A DNA stretch of 5,582 bases from an uncultured bacterium (lineage in GTDB: Bacteria; Cyanobacteriota; Vampirovibrionia; Gastranaerophilales; Gastranaerophilaceae): the NCBI GenBank assembly GCA_948888345.1, contig CAQTPN010000118.1, positions 1 through 5,582 on the forward strand, in the 5' to 3' direction. Below are positions 1-5,047 of this stretch, piece by piece. The notes beneath the pieces are model-generated. The model saw only the letters and a program-made list of their open reading frames with translations, was not told where the DNA came from and did not search any database. Both the position numbers and the translations under genes were made by a program. Position 1 is the stretch's first letter, and each line of letters begins with the position of its first letter.

Positions 1-25
1 TTTATTTTAACTTATTATTTAAAAA

Positions 26-286
26 ATGCAACAAGAAGATAAGAAAAAATTAATAAAAGAAGCAGCGGGCAAAATTTTAAAAAGGTTACGAAAGAATAAA
101 AGCCTGTATTTGCTTGCAATGGAATATGATATTTCAACCTCGCTTTTAAACAGCATAGAAAGAGGGCTTAAAGACCCGCAATTAACAACTATTTTCAAAC
201 TTTCAGAGGCTCTCGGGGTAAAAGCAGGGGAATTTGTAAAAATGGTTGAAGAAGAATTACCTGAAGGATTTACACTGATAGGGTAA
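26..286 (+). CDS. Small XRE-family helix-turn-helix DNA-binding protein
   Basis: This 86-residue protein consists almost entirely of one lambda-repressor-like (Cro/C1, HTH_3) domain at about residues 14-72. What is visible: the opening helix with GKILKRLRKNK, the helix-turn-helix around residues 26-47 ending in the typical SIERGLKDP stretch (47 RG, 51 P), then TTIFKLSEALGV. Family knowledge: such proteins bind operator DNA as dimers and usually repress; the target here is unknown. No sensor, membrane or catalytic domain is present. The ATG at 26 is the only reasonable start, because an in-frame TAA lies at 20-22 and the next Met is residue 32, inside the domain. No Shine-Dalgarno sequence is seen in the 25 available upstream bases, so translation may be leaderless or weakly initiated. 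The last codons and the stop lie inside a 16-bp sequence that recurs at 408-423, so the 3' end borders a rearrangement. It converges on the metalloprotease gene. Confidence 0.87.
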   Translation: MQQEDKKKLIKEAAGKILKRLRKNKSLYLLAMEYDISTSLLNSIERGLKDPQLTTIFKLSEALGVKAGEFVKMVEEELPEGFTLIG

Positions 287-322
287 ACATTAATGGCGGT
301 TTATGACAGCTTTAGAAGATTA

Positions 323-349
323 GATGCTGAAACAAGTTCAGCATGACGG
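323..349. repeat. Palindromic interspersed repeat (TGCTGAA-ACAAG-TTCAGCA type)
   Basis: A perfect 8-bp inverted repeat (324-331 with 337-344) encloses a 5-base ACAAG loop and is followed by GACGG. From memory, intergenic elements with this core (TGCTGAA...TTCAGCATGAC) are dispersed in the genomes of many unrelated bacteria, and their function is unsettled. No T-run follows on either strand, so it does not look like an intrinsic terminator, although it sits between two convergent genes where one would be expected. Confidence 0.7.
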
Positions 350-397
350 AAAATCTTAAATTCAGTATGATGGAAAATCTTAAATTCAGCATGACGA
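337..397. repeat. 24-bp tandem repeat, about 2.5 copies
   Basis: The unit begins TTCAGCATGACGG and ends AAAATCTTAAA. It occurs at 337-360 and 361-384, the second copy with two C-to-T changes, and a third partial copy starts at 385 and fades after about 12 bases. The first unit shares its start with the right arm of the palindrome at 324-344, so the tandem array appears to have grown from that arm. A small open frame across it (343-531) is made largely of repeated peptide and is not annotated as a gene. Confidence 0.8.
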
Positions 398-424
398 AAT
401 ACAAAAGTTACACTGATAGGGTAG

Positions 425-1207
425 TTATTCCTTTGGCGGGGCAGGTTTTCTTACTACAAAATTATTATGAACCTGCATTAAATACATTTTCAAATCACCA
501 ATATTTTGATTTTCCTGAACAAGGTCTTTAGAATAAGAAGATGAAGAAATTTTATCCTGAACCTTTTGGAATTCGCTTTTTTCACCAGATAAAAACATTA
601 CAAGTTCATCTAAATCTTTTGCTCCTGAATTAGGATAAGCAGAAAGAATTTCGGACGGGGTTTTTCCTATATCAAATTTATAAAGCCAGCGAAGAGTTTG
701 AATATCACGCTGAGAAAGCTTTACAACACCATACTGGTGCGGGGTGTACATGATATCTTCCTTGTAGGGCGAGTGGCCGAGGCCGAGGGCATGGCCTATT
801 TCATGGAGAATTGTATGATAAACTTCTGCCTCATCCATATACTTTTTACAAATAATGCCGTCCGAAAGACCGATACGCACTTCAGCAGAGTAATATCTGC
901 CATTAGGGTCATAATGAAACTGGCACTGGCCCAGAGATTTTCTATCAACGCGCTTCCATTCGAGGTTTACATGTGAATCCATCATGGTTTTTACAACATT
1001 AAAACCGATACAGCCGCCCGCAACACTCTGCCAGGTATTCAGGGCATCAATTACAAGCCCCTGATATTTATAAGCATCTGCTTGAGAAGTTGACTTATAC
1101 CACCTGAAAGGCGCAATGTAAAAGGATAATGGCATCATATTCGAAAGCCATCTTGAAGTTTTTCCTTTATTATTCAGACAATGTTGAAGATAAGTTTTTC
1201 TTTGCAT
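425..1207 (-). CDS. Matrixin-type zinc metalloprotease, no evident signal peptide
   Basis: The encoded protein is 260 residues from the chosen ATG at 1207. It carries the metzincin zinc site HEIGHALGLGHS with His135, Glu136, His139, Gly142 and His145, followed by a Met-turn DIMYTP (Met153), as expected for peptidase family M10A (matrixins). The catalytic domain runs from about residue 25 (MPLSFYIAPFRWY) to 180. A 75-80-residue tail, probably helical, has no family I recognise. Family members cleave proteins or peptides and are usually secreted. Here no hydrophobic signal peptide, membrane segment or cysteine-switch propeptide (PRCGxPD) is visible, so the site of action is uncertain. Start choice: the frame stays open to 1294, but that start would overlap ybaB. 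ATG 1207 keeps the two genes divergent, and ATGs at 1138 and 1135 would also preserve the domain. No good ribosome binding site precedes any of them. It is divergent from ybaB and convergent with the XRE gene. Confidence 0.85.
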   Translation of the reverse strand: MQRKTYLQHCLNNKGKTSRWLSNMMPLSFYIAPFRWYKSTSQADAYKYQGLVIDALNTWQSVAGGCIGFNVVKTMMDSHVNLEWKRVDRKSLGQCQFHYDPNGRYYSAEVRIGLSDGIICKKYMDEAEVYHTILHEIGHALGLGHSPYKEDIMYTPHQYGVVKLSQRDIQTLRWLYKFDIGKTPSEILSAYPNSGAKDLDELVMFLSGEKSEFQKVQDKISSSSYSKDLVQENQNIGDLKMYLMQVHNNFVVRKPAPPKE

Positions 1208-1217
1208 ATAATAAGTA

Positions 1218-1223
1218 ATTATA
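1218..1223 (-). promoter_or_regulatory. Possible -10 box for the metalloprotease gene
   Basis: The minus strand reads TATAAT here, ten bases upstream of the proposed ATG at 1207. Transcription from it would start almost at the ATG and give a leaderless message, which would fit the absence of a Shine-Dalgarno sequence. The -35 region is poor (TTATCT at best). In such A/T-rich DNA a TATAAT can arise by chance. Confidence 0.3.
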
Positions 1224-1234
1224 ACATGACTTTT

Positions 1235-1242
1235 AAAGGGAG
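1235..1242 (+). promoter_or_regulatory. Ribosome binding site of ybaB
   Basis: AAAGGGAG lies ten bases before the ATG at 1253. It selects that ATG over the in-frame Met codons a few residues further in. It also lies in the 45-bp gap between the divergent ybaB and metalloprotease genes, so any ybaB promoter must be in that gap or inside the protease gene. Confidence 0.7.
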
Positions 1243-1252
1243 ATAATATTAA

Positions 1253-1585
1253 ATGAATATGATTCAAATGATGCAGCAGGCGCAAAAGATGCAAAAGAAA
1301 TTGAAAGATGCGCAGGAAGCATTAAAGGAAATTGAAGTAACGGGAAAATCTGCAGGCGGTGCCGTTGAAATTACATTTGACGGACAGTCAAAATTCAAGG
1401 GAATTAAAATTAAGCCCGAGGCTGTGAATTCAGAAAACCCTGAAAGTGTTGATAAAGATACACTTGAGATGCTTGAAGATTTGGTAGCAGAGGCCATTAA
1501 GGATGCAACTAATAAGGCTGCAGTTGAAATGGAAAAATCCATGAAACAGGCTACAGGCGGAATAAGCATCCCCGGATTATTTTAA
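1253..1585 (+). CDS. ybaB: YbaB/EbfC family nucleoid-associated protein
   Basis: This 110-residue protein has the full length and layout of the YbaB/EbfC family. A Met/Gln/Lys-rich N-terminal helix (residues 1-27, MIQMMQQAQKMQKKLK) is followed by a central strand region with GKSAGGAVEITFDGQ at about 32-46 and FKGIKIKPEAV. A helix with LEMLEDLVAEAIKDATNKAAVEM comes next, and the protein ends in a Gly-rich tail with GGISIPGLF. Family knowledge: these small dimers (tweezer-like fold) bind DNA and associate with the nucleoid; the gene is very often directly upstream of recR and frequently downstream of dnaX. Here recR follows on the same strand after 99 bp, but the upstream neighbour is a divergent metalloprotease, so the dnaX link is absent. 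The start is supported by AAAGGGAG at 1235-1242. The protein is cytoplasmic, and its precise physiological role is not settled in any organism. Confidence 0.93.
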   Translation: MNMIQMMQQAQKMQKKLKDAQEALKEIEVTGKSAGGAVEITFDGQSKFKGIKIKPEAVNSENPESVDKDTLEMLEDLVAEAIKDATNKAAVEMEKSMKQATGGISIPGLF

Positions 1586-1598
1586 GAAATTATGGATT

Positions 1599-1632
1599 AG
1601 CCTGCGGCAGATTTTTTCAGCTGCCGCAGGCT
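1599..1632 (+). other. Strong hairpin in the ybaB-recR spacer
   Basis: A perfect 12-bp inverted repeat (1599-1610 with 1621-1632, GC-rich core CCTGCGGCAG) encloses a 10-base loop containing six T. It is the most stable element in the spacer. No T-tract follows on either strand, so it is not a standard terminator. In a ybaB-recR transcript it could stabilise the upstream message, mark a processing site or cause partial termination; these roles are inference. Confidence 0.75.
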
Positions 1633-1643
1633 TGCCGGATTCA

Positions 1644-1665
1644 CCTGCGATATTATTATTGCAGG
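1644..1665 (+). promoter_or_regulatory. Second hairpin directly upstream of the recR ribosome binding site
   Basis: CCTGCGATA (1644-1652) pairs with TATTGCAGG (1657-1665), with one G-U pair and a TTAT loop, giving a 9-bp stem. It ends six bases before the GGAG used by recR. Such a position could affect ribosome access, but only the pairing is seen. Confidence 0.45.
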
Positions 1666-1671
1666 GTTTAT

Positions 1672-1675
1672 GGAG
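1672..1675 (+). promoter_or_regulatory. Ribosome binding site that sets the TTG start of recR
   Basis: GGAG stands nine bases before the TTG at 1685. The ATG at 1670-1672 is followed within two codons by TAA and cannot be used. No in-frame ATG exists near the conserved N-terminus, so the TTG start is well supported. Confidence 0.6.
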
Positions 1676-1684
1676 TTTTAAAGT

Positions 1685-2281
1685 TTGGAATACACAAAAC
1701 CGCTTGCAAAATTAATAGAATATTTTCAAAAATTGCCTTCAATCGGGCCAAAAACTGCTCAAAGGCTGGCTTTGCATCTTTTAAAAATGCCTTTGAATGA
1801 GGTGGAAAGGTTTGCAGAATCCATGATTGAAGCCAAAACCACCATAAATTACTGTGATGTATGCTTTAATATGTCATCTTCAAACCCTTGCGAAATCTGC
1901 CAAAATACGGCAAGAAACAGGGAAATTATCTGTGTTGTAGGTGAAACCAAAGATTTAATAGCAATAGAGAAAACTAATGAATACAACGGGCTTTATCATG
2001 TACTGCAGGGGCTGATATCACCAATTGACGGCATCGGGCCGGATGATATCAGAATAAAGGAGCTTTTGGGCAGGGTGCATAAGGATAATATCAAAGAGGT
2101 TATTCTTGCCCTAAATCCTTCCGTTGAAGGGGAAGCTACAAGCATGTATTTAAATAAGCTTTTAAAGCCTTTTGGAATAAAGATTTCAAGAATAGCATTC
2201 GGGATACCTTTAGGGTCAGAACTGGAATATGCGGATGAATTAACCCTCATTAAAGCACTCGAAGCCAGATGCGAGATGTAA
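1685..2281 (+). CDS. recR: Recombination mediator protein RecR
   Basis: RecR works with RecO and RecF to load RecA onto SSB-coated single-stranded gaps during recombinational repair, in the cytoplasm. The 198-residue length is typical. Domains in order: a helix-hairpin-helix with LPSIGPKTAQRLALHL at about residues 17-32; a four-cysteine zinc finger (YCDVC and CEIC, about 57-72); a Toprim domain beginning with REIICVVGETKDLIAIE at about 79-95; a segment with YHVLQGLISPIDGIGPDDI at about 104-122; then ALNPSVEGEATSMYL; and a C-terminal region with KISRIAFGIPLGSELEYADELTL. All expected blocks are present with no truncation. Translation begins at TTG, placed nine bases after GGAG. It follows ybaB on the same strand after a 99-bp spacer with two hairpins, most simply read as one operon. 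No standard terminator with a T-tract follows it on this strand. Confidence 0.97.
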   Translation: MEYTKPLAKLIEYFQKLPSIGPKTAQRLALHLLKMPLNEVERFAESMIEAKTTINYCDVCFNMSSSNPCEICQNTARNREIICVVGETKDLIAIEKTNEYNGLYHVLQGLISPIDGIGPDDIRIKELLGRVHKDNIKEVILALNPSVEGEATSMYLNKLLKPFGIKISRIAFGIPLGSELEYADELTLIKALEARCEM

Positions 2282-2285
2282 AGAT

Positions 2286-2332
2286 AAAAAAAACCGACTT
2301 CCAAGGGTAAATTCAATGCGCGGAAATCGGTT
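2286..2332 (-). terminator. Intrinsic terminator oriented leftward, after recR
   Basis: AACCGACTTCC (2292-2302) pairs with GGAAATCGGTT (2322-2332) with one internal mismatch, over a 19-base loop. Read on the minus strand, the stem runs straight into eight T (A8 at 2286-2293). On the plus strand only AAACAG follows, so it fits a leftward transcript far better than recR. No protein gene enters it from the right on the minus strand. The long loop makes it a moderate rather than a strong terminator. Confidence 0.5.
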
Positions 2333-2448
2333 AAACAGTTTACGAGTGAGAGTGGAATATGCACAATAGTTATAATAAAAATCTTGAATAAAAATGTAAA
2401 CTACCCGATGGCATAGTTCTTGATTAACTATATGTTGTAACCTTTTAA

Positions 2449-2474
2449 GCCGGTATTTGATTTTATCAGCCGGC
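2449..2474. other. Hairpin in the recR to orphan-gene spacer
   Basis: GCCGG (2449-2453) pairs with CCGGC (2470-2474), and inside it TGAT (2458-2461) pairs with ATCA (2465-2468) around a TTT loop, leaving an asymmetric TATT/G interior loop. There is no T-run on either side. It would lie near the 5' end of the proposed minus-strand RNA. Confidence 0.55.
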
Positions 2475-2510
2475 AAAATTACAGTACATTTTTATTATAT
2501 TAAATTTTGT

Positions 2511-2522
2511 AACAAATTTGTT
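2511..2522. promoter_or_regulatory. 12-bp perfect palindrome AACAAATTTGTT
   Basis: It is a perfect palindrome lying between the possible leftward -10 (2494-2499) and the rightward promoter (2569-2574). It could be an operator for a dimeric regulator, but such A/T palindromes also arise by chance. Confidence 0.3.
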
Positions 2523-2564
2523 TAAATTCCTTAAGTTTTCCTTTCGAATTACCGAAAACCAATA

Positions 2565-2585
2565 TGTATATAATGAATATATACA
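2565..2585 (+). promoter_or_regulatory. Promoter -10 box inside an inverted repeat, upstream of the orphan gene
   Basis: TATAAT at 2569-2574 is a consensus -10 placed about 67 bases before the ATG of the 784-residue gene. It lies within a perfect 8-bp inverted repeat, TGTATATA (2565-2572) and TATATACA (2578-2585), with a 5-base spacer. This arrangement would let a dimeric repressor cover the -10. The -35 region is weak (GAATTA at a 17-base spacing), and a second small inverted repeat, TTTCG/CGAAA, lies there (2542-2557). The operator role is inference. Confidence 0.5.
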
Positions 2586-2625
2586 AAAACCGGATAGTAA
2601 AGTAATGACAGATTTAATAAGTGCG

Positions 2626-2631
2626 AAAGGA
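2626..2631 (+). promoter_or_regulatory. Ribosome binding site of the 784-residue orphan gene
   Basis: AAAGGA lies nine bases before the ATG at 2641 and fixes that start. Confidence 0.7.
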
Positions 2632-2640
2632 TTTTAACAG

Positions 2641-4995
2641 ATGACCAACATTTCATCAACCAACACAATTAAGGACTTAACCGCAGGAGTTCAAAATTTA
2701 GGTGACCTAAAACAGGCAAGCGAAGCTCAAATTCGCGACCTCTTTGACGACAATTATTTTAACGGCGGCGAAGCAGCAAGGAAAGATATTGATGCTCAAA
2801 TCAAATCTATTGAAGACCAGATTAAAGGCTGGGAAGCAAAATTAACCGAATACCAGAAAAAACTGGATGAAATTGAAGGCAAAATCGACAATGTAAGCGG
2901 CGACCTTTCCGATGCTACAACAAAATATGTAAGTGCTCAAGCTCAATATGAAGCAGAATTACAGACAGCAATCAATAAAGCTATTGTAAGAGCTGTAAAT
3001 AATACAAAAAGCAAAAATAAGGCCCATGATGGTGCAACAAGTTTCCAAATTGAATTCCAGAGTGAACTTGGAAAACTTATGGATAACTCGGCTCTGGCAA
3101 ATATCTCTGCAATATATAATGAAACAGGCGACCTGAAAGGTGAACTTGGCGATTTATGCAGCGAACTTGATTTATATATTAAAGACAGCAATAATGCAAT
3201 GAAGGGCTTAAAGAATGCTCAAGCCGTTATTACACTTTTAAATCAAACAAAAAACAACATGACAGCACAACTTGATAACTACTATGCAAACAGCAACAAA
3301 GATTCAAAAGTGCCTGTATACAGCTATGAAAAAGAAGCCACAATAGCAGAACTTGCGGATAAATACAACAGCGACCTTTCCGGCAGAAATTCAACGCAAA
3401 ACGTTACCGATAACGGCGGCGGCGTGAAAGACCAGGCTGCAATTGATAATTACCTCGGACAGCTTGCAGAAATGGGCAAAGCAAGCAGCGGAAGCAATAC
3501 CGATAAAAATACGGCAGGTGCAGATAATGAATTAGCGAAAAACCTTGCAACAGTATTATTCGGCGACGGCAAAGATGCAGCAGGTGCTACAACCATTCAG
3601 GAAGGCAGTCTTGCCTGGAAAATGGCTGAAGCCGGCATGAGCAACATTGAAATTATGGATGCCATCGCAAAGAACTTCGGCGGAATGAATATTAAGGGCG
3701 AAAACGGCAAATACAGCGTTCCTTACGGCCACGATGCAGAAGCAAAAAGAATATATGGTGCTTTAACATCTGTTTCAAATAATACAGCAGGGCTGCCTGA
3801 AACAAAAACAGTTCCAGGGGATGCAAAACAACTTGAACAGGCAAGTGAAGCAGTTAAAACACTTGCAGACAGCGGATTTTCATTCAAAGAAGCAATGTTT
3901 GCACTTGACCAATTATTCCCCGGCCTTGATATCGGATATTCACTCGGTGAACAGGCAGGTACAAAAGAAGGCTGCGTAAGATTTACAACAGATTCAAGCT
4001 ATGATAAGCTGGCCGAACAAATTGATGCTCTGACCAAAAACGGCGAAGTATGGCAGGATTCACAGGTTATACGTTCACAACCAACTGAAAACAAAGCTGC
4101 AGATACACAAAGGACAGACCCAATATCAGTACGCGACGGCAACAGCAGATACTACTTCATGGCAGATAACGGAAACGGCACATATGACGGCGTTTCAGAT
4201 ATGCTTGGCTATGAAAACGGTATGGATGATTTTGAAGCAAAATACGGCGATTACATAACAACAAACGCTGCAGGCGAAAAAGTTATCACAGGCGATGCAT
4301 TAAACAACATCATGGTAACAAAACTTGAAGAAATACAAAATAAAGATGGCAGCGTAAGTGTTCAGCAAAGCTTCATGAGTGCGGCAGATGCAGGAATGAC
4401 AGAAATTAACCTAAGTTCTGCAAAACAAGACGGCAGCTATAATATTAACGGTTCTGAAATACAAAATACATTCACCGTTAAGATGAACGGCAAAGATATG
4501 ACCGCAGAACAAGCGATGGAAGACAATGAATACATTGATGCAACACTCAATAATGCAGGTCTTATCGGAAACAATATGTTCTCTCAATTAGGCGATAAAC
4601 AAATTGATGCAGCATTCAGCGACCCTCTTACAGGCGATGCGGCAAGAATATATGAACTTGCAGAAAACGTTAACACAAGAGCAACCCAAGCAAAAGAAGC
4701 AGCGGATGCAAAAGGCGGAAACCTTGATTGGGGCGATGTTGAAAGCGAAAGCGAATTCAGAAAGAAAATCAAACAAGAGCTTGATGATGCTATGAATCTT
4801 GCAGAAAGCAAAGGTAACCAGCTCTATAGAGAATATGAAGCCGAATACAATAAAGAGGGCGATTACGGCGGATACTATAACTCTAAAGACCAGGGCTTAC
4901 ATGAAAAAATTCAAGATGATATCACGAAAGAAATGCAAGATTTAGGCTACAAAGACTACGGTAAGCATGAAGAAATCGAACTTAATGAAGAATAA
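2641..4995 (+). CDS. Large acidic coiled-coil protein of unknown function
   Basis: I do not recognise this 784-residue protein. Visible parts: a Ser/Thr/Asn-rich start (residues 1-20); a long helical coiled-coil-like region (about 44-115, IKSIEDQIKGWEAKLTEYQK and LDEIEGKID); further helices to about 215; a low-complexity Ser/Asn/Gly/Asp linker (about 245-295); a middle part with two short helical-looking blocks (320-350 and 397-430). Next comes a segment with RYYFMADNGNGTYDG (503-517), whose Asp/Asn/Gly pattern resembles a calcium-binding loop. The C-terminus is charged and helical (about 665-784) and ends in acidic residues. Only two cysteines occur (173, 445). There is no signal peptide and no membrane span, so it is either cytoplasmic or exported by a Sec-independent route. 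A partial echo, LKQASEA (23-29) and LEQASEA (398-404), hints at distant internal similarity. Codon use favours GCA, GGC and AAC more than its neighbours do. It has its own promoter, ribosome binding site and strong terminator, so it is probably a single-gene unit. Confidence 0.9.
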   Translation: MTNISSTNTIKDLTAGVQNLGDLKQASEAQIRDLFDDNYFNGGEAARKDIDAQIKSIEDQIKGWEAKLTEYQKKLDEIEGKIDNVSGDLSDATTKYVSAQAQYEAELQTAINKAIVRAVNNTKSKNKAHDGATSFQIEFQSELGKLMDNSALANISAIYNETGDLKGELGDLCSELDLYIKDSNNAMKGLKNAQAVITLLNQTKNNMTAQLDNYYANSNKDSKVPVYSYEKEATIAELADKYNSDLSGRNSTQNVTDNGGGVKDQAAIDNYLGQLAEMGKASSGSNTDKNTAGADNELAKNLATVLFGDGKDAAGATTIQEGSLAWKMAEAGMSNIEIMDAIAKNFGGMNIKGENGKYSVPYGHDAEAKRIYGALTSVSNNTAGLPETKTVPGDAKQLEQASEAVKTLADSGFSFKEAMFALDQLFPGLDIGYSLGEQAGTKEGCVRFTTDSSYDKLAEQIDALTKNGEVWQDSQVIRSQPTENKAADTQRTDPISVRDGNSRYYFMADNGNGTYDGVSDMLGYENGMDDFEAKYGDYITTNAAGEKVITGDALNNIMVTKLEEIQNKDGSVSVQQSFMSAADAGMTEINLSSAKQDGSYNINGSEIQNTFTVKMNGKDMTAEQAMEDNEYIDATLNNAGLIGNNMFSQLGDKQIDAAFSDPLTGDAARIYELAENVNTRATQAKEAADAKGGNLDWGDVESESEFRKKIKQELDDAMNLAESKGNQLYREYEAEYNKEGDYGGYYNSKDQGLHEKIQDDITKEMQDLGYKDYGKHEEIELNEE

Positions 4996-5014
4996 AATCA
5001 AGCCTTAAAAAATT

Positions 5015-5047
5015 TAAAAACCTCCTAAGAAATTTAGGAGGTTTTTA
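5015..5047. terminator. Bidirectional intrinsic terminator between the orphan gene and recF
   Basis: A 14-bp perfect stem (5015-5028 with 5034-5047, core CCTCCTAA/TTAGGAGG) encloses a five-base GAAAT loop. A5 on the left and T5 on the right supply U-tracts for both directions. It ends the rightward orphan transcript 20 bases after its stop codon, and also the leftward recF transcript. The recF stop codon (5034-5036) lies inside the stem. Confidence 0.92.

Larger units (their letters stand above)
270..423. repeat. 16-bp direct repeat flanking a repeat-bearing segment
   Basis: The sequence TTACACTGATAGGGTA occurs exactly at 270-285, spanning the last codons and most of the stop codon of the XRE gene, and again at 408-423, just before the stop of the converging metalloprotease gene. 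The 122 bases between the copies hold a palindromic repeat and 24-bp tandem units. The pattern looks like a target duplication around an inserted segment or a local duplication. Sixteen bp is long for most insertion sequences, so the mechanism is open. Confidence 0.75.
2286..2490 (-). ncRNA. Candidate small RNA on the minus strand (unrecognised)
   Basis: A leftward transcript starting near 2487 would be about 200 bases long and would end at the T8 terminator at 2286-2332. Support: the terminator orientation; TATAAT on the minus strand at 2499-2494, though without a good -35; and several local pairings. These are GCCGG/CCGGC plus TGAT/ATCA at 2449-2474, ATAGTTA with TAACTAT joining distant parts (about 2426-2432 with 2368-2374), and AACTA/TAGTT around the CCATCGG loop at about 2399-2418. 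Size and rod-like pairing would suit a 6S-like RNA, but no consensus is recognisable, and the same pairings exist on the plus strand. It could equally be an untranslated structured region. Confidence 0.3.

Noticed and set aside
270..423. CRISPR array or integrase attachment site
   Set aside because: Repeat units are adjacent with no spacers, no cas or integrase gene is visible, and there is no tRNA gene nearby.
343..531. 62-residue open frame on the plus strand
   Set aside because: Its first half is the translated 24-bp tandem repeat and its second half is antisense to the metalloprotease tail. It has no ribosome binding site.
1208..1294. Longer start for the metalloprotease at 1294
   Set aside because: It would overlap the ybaB ribosome binding site and the first 42 bases of ybaB, and the extra residues show no family similarity or signal peptide.
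1264..1569. Minus-strand frame inside ybaB
   Set aside because: It is an antisense shadow of a well-supported conserved gene.
1996..2364. Minus-strand frame inside recR
   Set aside because: It is an antisense shadow of a conserved gene, with no initiation signals.
2240..2476. 78-residue minus-strand frame across the recR 3' end
   Set aside because: It overlaps recR antisense, has no ribosome binding site, and runs through the leftward terminator stem. The composition does not look like a real protein.
2282..2640. Known riboswitch, tmRNA, SRP RNA or RNase P RNA in the spacer
   Set aside because: None of the conserved core motifs of these RNAs could be found on either strand.
4584..4811. Overlapping frames on both strands inside the orphan gene
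   Set aside because: They are Ala/Ser/Cys/Phe-rich or out-of-frame shadows of the long frame, which itself has a proper start, ribosome binding site and terminator.
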